NCBI GenBank assembly: GCA_900557635.1
Contig: USTB01000001.1
Span: 1 to 16,541, forward strand
From: an uncultured Eubacteriales bacterium
Lineage (GTDB): Bacteria; Bacillota_A; Clostridia; Oscillospirales; CAG-272
Length of the DNA: 16,541 bases
Direction of reading: 5' to 3'
Part shown: positions 6,228 to 15,080 of the stretch, piece after piece
Layout: each line of letters begins with the position of its first letter
How positions within the stretch are numbered: position 1 is the first letter of the stretch
Position numbers and translations under genes: made by a program
The notes under the pieces: model-generated
The model's database searches: none
Told to the model about the DNA's origin: nothing
The model's input: the letters and a program-made list of their open reading frames with translations, nothing else

Positions 6228-8728
6228 GCGAGGACATTTGCGTTACGTATCGGTATGCCCGCGTTTATCTTTTGGATGCCCCGCACGCCATTGACCGTCC
6301 GTTCGACTATTATATCCCCCAGCATCTGCGCGGTCAGTGTCGGGAGGGCATGCTCGCGTTGGTTCCGTTCGGAGGCGGCAACCGACGGCAGTATGCCCTG
6401 ATCGTTTCTCTGCAGGAAACCGTTTCTCCCGAGCTTGAGAACCGTACAAAACCCATCGACTCGCTGCTTTTTGAGGGCTTCGCCCTGAACAGCGAGTTTT
6501 TGCAGTTGTGTGAGTTCCTGCGGGAATACACTCTGTGCACCATGGGCGAGGCGGTGCGGTGCGTTCTGCCGCCTGCGGCATTCGGTCCCCTGCGGGAAAG
6601 CGTGACCCTGACGAGCACGACCCCGCCCGACACGGTCAGCGAAGGCGCTCTGCAGCTCTGGAACCGTCTGGAAGCCGCCGAGAGCATGAACCGAACCGCC
6701 ATCGAGGGTGAATTCGGCGACCGAACGGGCAGTCTCCTGCGGGAGCTGGAAAATGCGGAACTGATTGCACGGGACATCACCGTGCAGGAAAGTCGCACCA
6801 AGCGGGCGATCCTGTACGATTGCGCGCTGACCGCGCAGGAATTAGAGGCGCTCCCCGCCAAGGGAAAGGGCAGTATCACCGAAAAACAGCGCGCCGTCCT
6901 GCGCGCCGCACTGCAAACGCCGGGACTGCATGCGGACGAGCTGCAAAAGGCGGCGGACATCAGCAGTACCGCGCCCATCCGCGCCCTGACCGAACGGGGC
7001 TACCTTGCGGTGCGCGAGGAGGAGCTGTTCCGCGACCCCTATGCCGATCTGCCGCAGGGTGCGCCCGACGAAAACCGTCTGACGCCGCATCAGCAGGCGG
7101 CGCTGGATACCCTAGTCGAACTGAGCCGTGCGGGTGAAGCAAAGGCGGCGCTTCTGCACGGCGTCACGGGGAGCGGAAAGACCCGCGTGATGAAGGCGCT
7201 CATCGACGAGGTGTTCCGCTCGGGCAGGCAGGTCATACTCATGGTGCCCGAAATTTCCCTGACCCCGCAAACAGTCTCCTATTTCCGCGCATGCTACGGC
7301 GTCCGCGTCGCCGTGATCCATTCCTCCCTTTCGGCAGGAGAACGTCTGGACACCTACACCCGCATCCGACGGGGTATGGTGGATCTGTGCATCGGCACGC
7401 GCAGTGCGGTTTTCGCGCCCTTCACCCGTCTCGGGCTGATCGTACTGGACGAGGAACAGGAGCACACCTACAAATCCGACACCGCCCCCCGCTATCATGC
7501 CCGCGACGTCGCACGCTTCCGCTGTGCGCATCAGGGTGCCATGATGCTTCTCGCCTCCGCCACGCCGTCCGTGGAAAGCTACTATAAGGCGGTGCAGGGC
7601 ATTTACACCCTGGTCACGCTGACCGAACGGTACGGCGGCGCCGCCCTGCCCGTGCCCGACGTGGTCGATCTGCGCGAGGAGGAGCAACAGGCGAATCTCT
7701 CCCCCTTCGGACAGTCCCTGCAAAAGGAGATCCGATGCAACTTGGAAAACGGGGAGCAGAGCATTCTTTTCGTGAACCGTCGGGGATATCACAATTTCAT
7801 GTCCTGCCCGCAGTGCGGCACAGCGATCCTGTGTCCCCATTGCAGTGTCTCCATGACCTATCACACCGCATCCGCCGCCTTTTCCGGAGCACAGGCGGGA
7901 TATCTCATCTGCCATTACTGCGGCATGCGTCAGCCCGTGCCCACCGAATGCCCGTCCTGCCGTTCCACCCACATTCACTTCATGGGCTACGGCACACAGC
8001 GCGCCGAGGATGAATTGGCGCATCTCTTTCCCACGGCGCGGATCGAGCGGATGGACGCCGATACCACCACCTCAAAATGGTCGTACTTCGACATTCTGAA
8101 CCGCTTCCGCCGCCACGAATTCGACATTCTCATCGGCACACAGATGGTCACAAAGGGACACGATTTCCCCGACGTGACCCTGTCTGGCGTGACCAACGCG
8201 GACGCGTCCCTGTTTTTGGATGACTACCGCTCCAACGAGCACACCTTTTCCCTCATCGCACAGGTTCTGGGACGCGCGGGCAGGGCGGACAAGCCCGGGC
8301 GCGCCGTGATCCAGACCTACAACCCCGATCATCCCGTGATTCGACAGGCAGCGGCACAGGACTACCCCGCGTTTTACGAAAACGAGATCCGTCTGCGCCG
8401 CACCCTGCTCTTCCCGCCGTTCTGCGACATCGCGCTCATCACACTGGTGTCGGACGACGAGCAGGTGGCGGTCACCGCGGCGGCGGCACTGGATTCTTTC
8501 ATCGGCGAACGGCAGGCAAAGGACTATTCCGATGTCGTCCTGCAATGCTTCGGTCCGTTTGAAGCGCCCGTGTACCGCATGAACAACAAGTACCGCATGC
8601 GCATGGTCATCAAATGCAAAAACAACAAGCGGACCCGCGCCCTCTTCCGCGCCATCCTGCGGGAATTCGCGCAGGATCTCATCCGCAAGCTGACCGTGAG
8701 CATCGACATCAACCCGAGCCGTCTGTAA
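6224..8728 (+). CDS. priA: Primosomal replication restart helicase PriA
   Basis: The 834-residue superfamily 2 DNA helicase recognises stalled forks and loads the replication restart machinery. An N-terminal 3'-end-binding region starts near residue 10 (Y-A-R-V-Y-L-L-D). Walker A is G-V-T-G-S-G-K-T at 313-320 and Walker B is D-E-E-Q at 409-412, a variant of the more common D-E-E-H. Eight zinc-binding cysteines are present in four pairs: 528/531, 537/540, 563/566 and 576/579. Helicase motif VI contains Q-V-L-G-R-A-G-R at 680-687. The ATG overlaps the rpoZ stop. B. subtilis has coaBC between these two genes; here they abut. All key residues look intact. Confidence 0.95.
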   Translation: MSEDICVTYRYARVYLLDAPHAIDRPFDYYIPQHLRGQCREGMLALVPFGGGNRRQYALIVSLQETVSPELENRTKPIDSLLFEGFALNSEFLQLCEFLREYTLCTMGEAVRCVLPPAAFGPLRESVTLTSTTPPDTVSEGALQLWNRLEAAESMNRTAIEGEFGDRTGSLLRELENAELIARDITVQESRTKRAILYDCALTAQELEALPAKGKGSITEKQRAVLRAALQTPGLHADELQKAADISSTAPIRALTERGYLAVREEELFRDPYADLPQGAPDENRLTPHQQAALDTLVELSRAGEAKAALLHGVTGSGKTRVMKALIDEVFRSGRQVILMVPEISLTPQTVSYFRACYGVRVAVIHSSLSAGERLDTYTRIRRGMVDLCIGTRSAVFAPFTRLGLIVLDEEQEHTYKSDTAPRYHARDVARFRCAHQGAMMLLASATPSVESYYKAVQGIYTLVTLTERYGGAALPVPDVVDLREEEQQANLSPFGQSLQKEIRCNLENGEQSILFVNRRGYHNFMSCPQCGTAILCPHCSVSMTYHTASAAFSGAQAGYLICHYCGMRQPVPTECPSCRSTHIHFMGYGTQRAEDELAHLFPTARIERMDADTTTSKWSYFDILNRFRRHEFDILIGTQMVTKGHDFPDVTLSGVTNADASLFLDDYRSNEHTFSLIAQVLGRAGRADKPGRAVIQTYNPDHPVIRQAAAQDYPAFYENEIRLRRTLLFPPFCDIALITLVSDDEQVAVTAAAALDSFIGERQAKDYSDVVLQCFGPFEAPVYRMNNKYRMRMVIKCKNNKRTRALFRAILREFAQDLIRKLTVSIDINPSRL

Positions 8729-8781
8729 GCACCGATACGTCGGCACACACACGGCAGAATTCAAAGAAACGGAGAACGATT

Positions 8782-9267
8782 ATGGCAATTCTGAACATTG
8801 TAAAAACGGGCGATCCCATTCTGCACAAAACGAGCCGCCCCGTGGAGGAGATCACGCCCCGCATCCTGCGTCTGATCGACGACATGAAGGAGACCTTGGC
8901 GGATGCCGGCGGCGTGGGTCTGGCGGCACCGCAGGTGGGCGTTTTGCGCCGCGTCGTCCTGGTGGAAAACGCCGAGGGCGAGATCTTGGAGCTGATCAAC
9001 CCCCGCATCACGGTGTGCTCCAAGGAGCGCCAGCATGAATTGGAGGGCTGTCTCTCGGTGCCCGACCGTTGGGGCATCACCGACCGTCCCATGTCCGTGA
9101 CCGTCACGGCACAGGATCGCACGGGCAAAGAGGTCACCTACACCGGCTCGGGACTGACGGCGCGTTGCTTCTGCCACGAGATCGATCATCTCGACGGCAT
9201 CCTTTTCACGGATCACGCGCGCATGCTCAGCGACGAGGAAATGCGCGAGCTGGAAAGAAAGTCCTGA
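8782..9267 (+). CDS. def: Peptide deformylase
   Basis: The 161-residue metalloenzyme removes the formyl group from the first methionine of new proteins. Motif 1 is G-V-G-L-A-A-P-Q-V-G at 44-53, motif 2 is E-G-C-L-S-V-P with the metal ligand C90, and motif 3 is H-E-I-D-H with ligands H132 and H136 and catalytic E133, the same numbering as E. coli Def. The residue before motif 3 is cysteine rather than the common glutamine. The start at 8782 has a GGAGA site 7 nt upstream and matches the family start M-A-I-L-x-I; the longer frame would overlap priA. A terminator follows, separating it from fmt. Confidence 0.95.
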   Translation: MAILNIVKTGDPILHKTSRPVEEITPRILRLIDDMKETLADAGGVGLAAPQVGVLRRVVLVENAEGEILELINPRITVCSKERQHELEGCLSVPDRWGITDRPMSVTVTAQDRTGKEVTYTGSGLTARCFCHEIDHLDGILFTDHARMLSDEEMRELERKS

Positions 9268-9282
9268 TCACATCCGTTTATT

Positions 9283-9300
9283 CGGCGGTTTCCACCGCCG
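9283..9300 (+). terminator. Small hairpin after def
   Basis: A 7-bp GC-rich stem, CGGCGGT/ACCGCCG, closes over a TTCC tetraloop 15 bases past the def stop. No U-tract follows. It lies 19 nt before the full terminator at 9320 and may help mRNA 3' end stability or pausing. Confidence 0.5.
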
Positions 9301-9319
9301 TCAGCCGTCTTTCACCCAT

Positions 9320-9363
9320 ACGTTCGGCAACGGCGTCGAGATCCCCGCGCCGAACGTTTTTTT
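9320..9363 (+). terminator. Rho-independent terminator between def and fmt
   Basis: A 9-bp stem ACGTTCGGC (9320-9328) / GCCGAACGT (9349-9357) with a 20-nt loop is followed by a run of seven T (9357-9363). The loop contains an alternative CGGCG (9331-9335) that can also pair with the right arm. It ends 30 nt before the fmt ATG and no good promoter was seen in that gap, so partial readthrough or attenuation is likely. Confidence 0.8.
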
Positions 9364-9393
9364 AATTCCGATACAGGACAGTGAGGTAACAAC

Positions 9394-10329
9394 ATGCGAG
9401 TATTATTTATGGGAACACCGGATTTTGCGGTGGTGGCACTGCGCGCCCTGATCGCGCACGGGGACTACGAGGTGTGCGGCGTCGTCACACAGCCCGATAA
9501 GCCGAGCGGACGGGGATACGCTACAAAAGCGTCCGCAGTGAAAGAATGCGCCCTGTCCTGCGGCATTCCCGTGTATCAGCCGCAGACCCTGCGGGACGGC
9601 GCGTTTGCGCCCGCGTTGGAACAGCTTTCGCCCGACGTGATCGTGGTCGCCGCATACGGAAAGATCCTGCCGTCCTACGTCCTGCACTACCCGAAATACG
9701 GCTGCATCAACATCCACGGCTCTCTTCTGCCCCGCTATCGGGGCGCCGCCCCCATTCAGCGCGCCATGCTGGACGGAGAAGCGGTCACGGGCGTCACCAT
9801 TATGCAGATGGCGGAAGGGCTGGACACCGGAGACATGTACAAAAAGGTCACGGTCCCCATCACCGAAGAGGACAATTTCGAGACACTGCACGACAAGCTG
9901 GCACGGGCGGGCGCGGACGCACTGCTTGCCGTCCTTCCCGAACTTGAAGCCGGCAGTGCACACCCGCAGAAGCAGAACGACGCCCTCTCCACCTATGCCG
10001 CAAAGATCGAAAAGAGCGACTGCGTGCTCGATTTCACGCGTGATGCACAGTCACTGGAGCGCCAGATCCGCGCGCTCTCTCCCTTCCCCCTTGCCTTCTG
10101 CCGCCTGAACGGCAAGCTCCTCAAGATCACCTCCGCACGGTGGGAGGCGGGAACGGGAGAGCCGGGCACCGTCCTTTCCACCGAGCATGACCGCATCGCC
10201 ATTGCCTGCGGAGACGGCATCCTTGCCGTTACGGGAGTTCTGCCCGAAGGGAAACGCAGAATGTCGGCGGCGGACTTCATCCGCGGACGGGGTATCGCGG
10301 CAGGCGACCGCGTGGAGAGCACACAGTGA
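9394..10329 (+). CDS. fmt: Methionyl-tRNA formyltransferase
   Basis: The 311-residue enzyme transfers a formyl group from 10-formyl-tetrahydrofolate to initiator Met-tRNA, the counterpart of the Def reaction next door. It opens with the Rossmann strand M-R-V-L-F-M-G-T-P-D-F-A. The active-site stretch I-N-I-H-G-S-L-L-P-R-Y-R-G-A-A-P contains N106 and H108, and L-D-T-G-D contains D144, equivalent to N108/H110/D146 of E. coli. The C-terminal tRNA-binding domain follows from about residue 205 and ends with a conserved G-K-R-R-M-S-A-A-D-F segment. A GTGAGG site precedes the ATG. It overlaps rsmB by 4 bases. Confidence 0.95.
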   Translation: MRVLFMGTPDFAVVALRALIAHGDYEVCGVVTQPDKPSGRGYATKASAVKECALSCGIPVYQPQTLRDGAFAPALEQLSPDVIVVAAYGKILPSYVLHYPKYGCINIHGSLLPRYRGAAPIQRAMLDGEAVTGVTIMQMAEGLDTGDMYKKVTVPITEEDNFETLHDKLARAGADALLAVLPELEAGSAHPQKQNDALSTYAAKIEKSDCVLDFTRDAQSLERQIRALSPFPLAFCRLNGKLLKITSARWEAGTGEPGTVLSTEHDRIAIACGDGILAVTGVLPEGKRRMSAADFIRGRGIAAGDRVESTQ

Positions 10330-11624
10330 GCGCACCGATTTCGGCACGGCTTGCTGCGCTTCGCTCCCTTTTGTCGTGGGAGCGGGACGGGAAATATGCC
10401 AATTTGGAAATTGACGCCGCAGTCCGCCGCTGGGAGCTGGACGGCAGGGAGCGCGGGCTTTTCACCGCGCTGGTATACGGCGTCATTCAGTGGAAAACCG
10501 CGCTGGATTACGTCATTTCCCTTTTCAGCCGCCGCCCGCCCGAAAAGCTCGACCCGCCCGTTTTGCAGATCCTGCGCATGGGCGTGCTCCAGATCCTCTA
10601 TCTTGACCGCGTTCCGGACAGCGCCGCCTGCGACGAGAGCGTAAAGCTGACCCGTTCGGCGGGCGTTTCCAGCGCATCGTCCTTTGTGAACGCCGTTCTG
10701 CGGCAGACCGTCCGTCAAAAGGACAGCATCCCCTATCCCGACCCGAATACAGAGCCGCTCCGCTGTGCGGAGGCGGTATACGGATTTCCCGCGCCTCTGG
10801 CGAAACGCTTTTTCGAGCATTTCGGCACCGAGCGCGCATACCGCATGTTTTCCGCCTTCAACCGTCCCGCCCCCATCACCCTGCGGGTGAATACCCTGCG
10901 CACAAGTCGGGATGAGTTACTGCGCGACCTTGCATCGGCGGGAACGGAGGCACAGCCCGCCGCGCTGACCGAAACTGCGATCCGTCTGCCCGACAGCGCG
11001 CCCGTAGCCGAGCTTGCAGCTCTGCAAAACGGGCTGTGCTTTGTGCAGGACGAGGCATCCCAATGGTGCGCGCACCTTCTGGGCGCGCTCCCCGACGAGC
11101 GGGTCATGGATGCCTGTGCATGCCCGGGCGGAAAGTCCTTTTTCCTTGCCATGGATATGGAAAACCGAGGCACGCTCCTGTCCCTCGATCTGCATCGCTC
11201 CAAGCTGTCCTTAATCGAAAACGGCGCGCGGCGGCTCGGCATCGACATCATCCGTGCCGACGTGCATGACGGCAAGGAGCCGAACCCCGCGTGGTTCGGT
11301 GCGTTTGACCGCGTTCTGTGCGACGTGCCCTGCTCGGGCTACGGCGTCATTGCCAAAAAGCCCGATCTGCGGCACAAGAGCCCTACGGATACCGACGGGC
11401 TTCCCGCCGTTCAAACGCAGATCCTTGACACCGTCTCCCGTTATGTGCGTTCGGGCGGCACACTCGTTTACTCCACATGCACGGTCTTTCCCGAGGAAAA
11501 CGGGGACATCGTGAACCGCTTCCTCGCCGCCCATCCCGATTTCACCTCCGAAGCCGTGCGCACCTTTTCCCCCGACACCGACGGCACCGACGGATTCTTT
11601 GCCGCAAAACTGCACCGCAACTGA
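10326..11624 (+). CDS. rsmB: 16S rRNA (cytosine-967 C5) methyltransferase
   Basis: The 432-residue protein has a NusB-like RNA-binding domain (about 1-135) and a SAM-dependent methyltransferase domain of the RsmB/NOP2 type. Motif I is D-A-C-A-C-P-G-G-K at 262-270. Motif IV, D-V-P-C-S-G at 333-338, carries C336, and S-T-C-T at 383-386 carries the catalytic cysteine C385. The start is a GTG at 10326 that overlaps the fmt stop (GTGA), a typical coupled arrangement, with no better ATG near the family start. C5 methylation of 16S rRNA position 967 is the family function. In B. subtilis this gene is followed by rlmN and the prpC-prkC pair, which are absent here. Confidence 0.93.
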   Translation: MSAPISARLAALRSLLSWERDGKYANLEIDAAVRRWELDGRERGLFTALVYGVIQWKTALDYVISLFSRRPPEKLDPPVLQILRMGVLQILYLDRVPDSAACDESVKLTRSAGVSSASSFVNAVLRQTVRQKDSIPYPDPNTEPLRCAEAVYGFPAPLAKRFFEHFGTERAYRMFSAFNRPAPITLRVNTLRTSRDELLRDLASAGTEAQPAALTETAIRLPDSAPVAELAALQNGLCFVQDEASQWCAHLLGALPDERVMDACACPGGKSFFLAMDMENRGTLLSLDLHRSKLSLIENGARRLGIDIIRADVHDGKEPNPAWFGAFDRVLCDVPCSGYGVIAKKPDLRHKSPTDTDGLPAVQTQILDTVSRYVRSGGTLVYSTCTVFPEENGDIVNRFLAAHPDFTSEAVRTFSPDTDGTDGFFAAKLHRN

Positions 11625-11665
11625 TTTTTCTGCCTACCCCGAACCAAGGAAAGGAAACATGCATT

Positions 11666-13747
11666 ATGTACGGACCCCCTCCCATAGGCTTTCACGGTCA
11701 GAAGCAACGCGATAAACTGCGCGAACCGAAGCCTCAAAGCATTCGGGAAGTTCCCGATTATCTCCGTCGGGTCGTGACCAAATTCTGCTCCCGCCTTCTC
11801 TACATATTCCGCCTCGTGTGGGAGACAAACCGCTTCATCCTGTTAGCCATGCTCTTTGTGGCGCTCTTCAACGGCGTCATGCCCATCTTTTCCGCTTATG
11901 TGTCAGCCGACGTGCTCAACGCCTTGGCGGACGCCTTTTACGGCAAGGTGGCGTTCACCCGCGTTCTGTGGCTGATCGTGGCGCAGTTCGGCATCCAGCT
12001 GGCAACTCAGCTCATTTCCAACCTCAATAACGTGGTCACCCGCGTTTCCAGTGAGCTTGTGACCAACCATATCAAGGTCAAGATCATGGAAAAATCCAAG
12101 GAAGTGGATCTTTCCAGCTACGATCTGCCCGATTTTTACGAAAAGCTGGAAAACGCAAACCGCGAAGCGTCCATCCGTCCCATGCAGGTCATTTTCTCTA
12201 CGCTGAACATCATGACCGCCATCATTTCCATGGTCAGCTTCATTGCCGTGCTTGCCGCCGTCAGCCCGTTTGCGCCGTGGATCGTCATTGCCATCTCGAT
12301 CCCCAGTGCCGTGATCAATTTCATGTATCGCGCCAAGAACGTGCAGTTCATGAAGTCGCACTCCAAGGAGCGTCGGCAGATGCAGTATTACTCCGAGCAG
12401 GTGACCGATAAGGACACCGTGAAGGAAATGCGCATTTTCAAGCTGTCCGATCTCTTCATCTCGCGCTACACCAAGGTGTTTCGGGAATACTTCGGCGGTA
12501 TGAAGCGCCTGATCGTGTCCGAAAACCTGTGGCTGATCGTCATTCTGATCTTTCAGGCGGCTGTCAACTGCGGCTTCTTCCTCTACATCGCCAAAATGGT
12601 GTGCGACGGGCAGTTTCAGGTCGGCTCGTTCTCACTGTACACCGGTGCGCTGACCACCATTTCCAGTGCAGTCAGCTCCCTCATCGCCACCACCTCCTCC
12701 GTATACGAGGGCACGCTGTTCATCGACAATATGATCTCCTTCATGAATTACAAAAAGCAGATCGTCCCCCTGTGCCCCGCATCGCCCCGTCATGTGGCGC
12801 ATCACACCGGTCACACCGTCCGCTTTGAAAACGTATCGTTCTCCTATCCCGGCTCCTCCCGTCGGGTACTCGACAACATCTCCTTCACCTTGGAGGAGGG
12901 GGACACCTGCGTACTGGTGGGTCTGAACGGCGCGGGAAAGACCACCCTTATCAAATTGCTCACCCGCCTTTACGATCCCACCGAGGGACGCATTCTGCTG
13001 GACGGTTACGACATCCGCGAATACGACGTGGACGACCTGTATTCCATGTTCGGCATCATCTTCCAGGATTTCGGCAAATACGCCTTTTCGGTCAAGGAGA
13101 ACATCCGCTTCGGTCAGCTTGACAAGCCCGACCGTCAGGAGGACGTGGAGGAGGCGGCGCGGCAGAGCAGTGCCGATGCCTTCATCGAGCGTCTGCCCGA
13201 CAATTACAATACGCCCCTGATGCGGTACTTTGAGGAAAACGGCACCGAGCTGTCGGTCGGTCAGTGGCAGAAACTCGCCATCGCCCGCGCATTCTACAGC
13301 GATTCCGATGTCATTATCCTCGATGAGCCGACCGCCTCGCTCGACGCCATCGCCGAGCAGGAGATCTACAACCAGTTTGATGCGCTCCGCCGCGACAAGA
13401 CCATGGTTTTCGTGTCTCACCGCCTGTCCAGCGCCACCACGGCAAACAAGATCATCGTTCTGGAAAACGGAAAAATCGTCGAAATGGGCGATCATACCAC
13501 GCTCATGCACAACCGCGGACACTATTACCCCCTTTTCCCCCCCCAGGCAAGCCGCTATCTTTCCGAGGATGCCGACATCAACTCCATGGTGATGGAGACA
13601 CGCCGCAAACAGACCGCACCCGACGGAGCGCCGTCCCCCCTGCCGCCCCGCATGCCCTCCGATTTCCCGCAGGGGGAACATGCGCCGCATCATCCCGATG
13701 CGCCCAATCCTCCCAACGACCCGAACAGAAAGGACGGTATCCGATGA
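11666..13747 (+). CDS. ABC half-exporter, fused membrane and ATPase domains
   Basis: The 693-residue protein has six predicted membrane segments (about 57-79, 98-118, 178-200, 203-220, 287-311, 322-345) and an ATPase domain from about 385. Walker A is G-L-N-G-A-G-K-T-T at 419-427. The signature is L-S-V-G-Q at 529-533, with valine replacing the usual glycine. Walker B ends at D553-E554 and an H-loop S-H-R-L-S follows. It should act as a homodimer or pair with an unlinked partner; no second half-transporter is adjacent. An unusual tail of about 70 residues rich in Pro, His and Asp follows the ATPase. AAGGAAAGGAA precedes the ATG. Its stop overlaps the DUF1015 start. The substrate is unknown. 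Confidence 0.88.
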   Translation: MYGPPPIGFHGQKQRDKLREPKPQSIREVPDYLRRVVTKFCSRLLYIFRLVWETNRFILLAMLFVALFNGVMPIFSAYVSADVLNALADAFYGKVAFTRVLWLIVAQFGIQLATQLISNLNNVVTRVSSELVTNHIKVKIMEKSKEVDLSSYDLPDFYEKLENANREASIRPMQVIFSTLNIMTAIISMVSFIAVLAAVSPFAPWIVIAISIPSAVINFMYRAKNVQFMKSHSKERRQMQYYSEQVTDKDTVKEMRIFKLSDLFISRYTKVFREYFGGMKRLIVSENLWLIVILIFQAAVNCGFFLYIAKMVCDGQFQVGSFSLYTGALTTISSAVSSLIATTSSVYEGTLFIDNMISFMNYKKQIVPLCPASPRHVAHHTGHTVRFENVSFSYPGSSRRVLDNISFTLEEGDTCVLVGLNGAGKTTLIKLLTRLYDPTEGRILLDGYDIREYDVDDLYSMFGIIFQDFGKYAFSVKENIRFGQLDKPDRQEDVEEAARQSSADAFIERLPDNYNTPLMRYFEENGTELSVGQWQKLAIARAFYSDSDVIILDEPTASLDAIAEQEIYNQFDALRRDKTMVFVSHRLSSATTANKIIVLENGKIVEMGDHTTLMHNRGHYYPLFPPQASRYLSEDADINSMVMETRRKQTAPDGAPSPLPPRMPSDFPQGEHAPHHPDAPNPPNDPNRKDGIR
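13537..13544 (+). repeat. Run of eight C in the ABC transporter gene
   Basis: An uninterrupted C8 tract preceded by CCCCCTTTT encodes the F-P-P segment just after the ATPase core. Gain or loss of one base would leave the membrane and ATPase domains intact but change the Pro/His-rich tail and the stop position relative to the overlapping DUF1015 start. It could be a slippage site or a sequencing-error hotspot. Confidence 0.6.
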
Positions 13748-14928
13748 AAGCCCTTCCCTTTTCCTCAGCCGACATCCTCCTTCCCCGCGCCGGTCACGAA
13801 AAATGGTCGGTGGTCGCCTGTGATCAGTTCACCTCTCAGCCCGAATACTGGGAGGAGGCTGACCGCATCGTGGGCGACGCGCCCTCGGCGTTGCGCCTGA
13901 TCTTACCCGAGGTCTACCTGACCGCGGACAACAGCGCCCGCATCGCGCAGATCAACGCCCACATGCAGTCCTATCTGCAAAGCGACCTTTTCGTGCGCTA
14001 TCCGCACGCCATGATCTATGTGGAGCGCACCCTGCCGCGCGGCGGCGTGCGGCGCGGCATTGTGGGCGCTGTCGATCTCGAGGCATACGATTTCCGTCCC
14101 GAAAAAAAGGCGCTCATCCGCGCCACCGAGGGAACCGTCCTTGAACGCATCCCGCCGCGCGTTGCCATCCGTCGGGACGCGCCCTTGGAGCTTCCGCACG
14201 TCATGCTCCTCATCGATGACCCGCAGAAAACGGTCATCGAGCCTCTGGAGAACGCGGCGAAACAGACCGTATACGATTTTGACCTCATGCTGGGCGGCGG
14301 TCATCTGCGCGGCGCGCTGATCCCCGACGACGTGCAGGAGCGGGTGCTCGACGCTCTGCGTCAGCTCATGGGCGACGGCGACGACCCCTTCCTTTTTGCC
14401 GTGGGCGACGGCAACCATTCCCTTGCCACCGCCAAAGCATGCTACGAAGCCGACCCCACCGAAGCAAAACGGTATGCCTTGGTCGAGGTGGTCAATGTTC
14501 ACGACCCCGCACTGGAATTTGAGCCGATCTACCGTCTGCTCAAGCACGTCGATCCGAGCGATGTGCGCCGCGCGGCACGGACCTACTTCAACGGCGGCAA
14601 CCGCCGCGCCGAGCTTGTGTGCGCCGACGGCTCCGAGTCCTTCTCCTTTGACGGCTTCTCCGTGGAGCAGGTGCAGGGCTTTCTGGACACTTACCTTGCT
14701 TCCCACCCCGAAGCCGAGGTAGACTACATTCACGGCGAGGACGTTCTGCGCCGTCTGGCATGCGGGGACGGCTGTGTGGGCTTCCTGTTCGACGGCATGA
14801 AAAAATCCGAGCTGTTCCCCGTGGTATCGCGGAACGGCGTGCTCCCGCGCAAGACCTTCTCCATGGGCGAGGCGGAAAGCAAGCGCTACTACATGGAGGC
14901 GCGCCGCATCGCACAGAATGCGGACTGA
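13744..14928 (+). CDS. DUF1015 family protein
   Basis: The 394-residue cytoplasmic protein belongs to DUF1015, a family of unsettled function found in many anaerobes. Typical elements are the start K-A-L-P-F, W-S-V-V-A-C-D-Q-F-T-S-Q-P-E-Y-W near 21-36, and the hallmark V-G-D-G-N-H-S-L-A-T-A at about 220-230. No membrane segment or signal is seen. Its ATG overlaps the ABC transporter stop (ATGA), with AAAGGA about 10 nt upstream inside the transporter tail, so it is probably translationally coupled. It is the last gene before a strong terminator. A link to transport is not established; the pairing may only reflect operon growth. Confidence 0.88.
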   Translation: MKALPFSSADILLPRAGHEKWSVVACDQFTSQPEYWEEADRIVGDAPSALRLILPEVYLTADNSARIAQINAHMQSYLQSDLFVRYPHAMIYVERTLPRGGVRRGIVGAVDLEAYDFRPEKKALIRATEGTVLERIPPRVAIRRDAPLELPHVMLLIDDPQKTVIEPLENAAKQTVYDFDLMLGGGHLRGALIPDDVQERVLDALRQLMGDGDDPFLFAVGDGNHSLATAKACYEADPTEAKRYALVEVVNVHDPALEFEPIYRLLKHVDPSDVRRAARTYFNGGNRRAELVCADGSESFSFDGFSVEQVQGFLDTYLASHPEAEVDYIHGEDVLRRLACGDGCVGFLFDGMKKSELFPVVSRNGVLPRKTFSMGEAESKRYYMEARRIAQNAD

Positions 14929-14956
14929 ATTCCCAAACACGGCATAACACTCCCGC

Positions 14957-15003
14957 AAAAAAGCAGAGGCAAGACCCGAAAAGGCTCAAGCCTCTGCTTT
15001 TTT
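14957..15003 (+). terminator. Strong rho-independent terminator after DUF1015
   Basis: A perfect 14-bp stem, AAAAAAGCAGAGGC (14957-14970) and GCCTCTGCTTTTTT (14990-15003), closes over a 19-nt loop, with the T-run forming the end of the right arm. Because the left arm begins with six A, the structure could also terminate leftward transcription. It marks the end of the operon. Confidence 0.92.
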
Positions 15004-15080
15004 CAAATCACCCCAAGCAATTTTGAGGCAAAAACGCCAACGAGACAGCCTGTAGATTATTTGAAAAGGAGTTGATTTAC

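Noticed and set aside
8614..8781. N-terminal extension of peptide deformylase
   Set aside because: It would overlap priA; the ATG at 8782 fits the family start and has a ribosome binding site.
12632..13693. 353-codon leftward frame opposite the ABC transporter
   Set aside because: Antisense shadow of the ATPase domain, without a start signal.
13903..14958. 351-codon leftward frame opposite DUF1015
   Set aside because: Antisense shadow, and its start lies within the terminator region after DUF1015.
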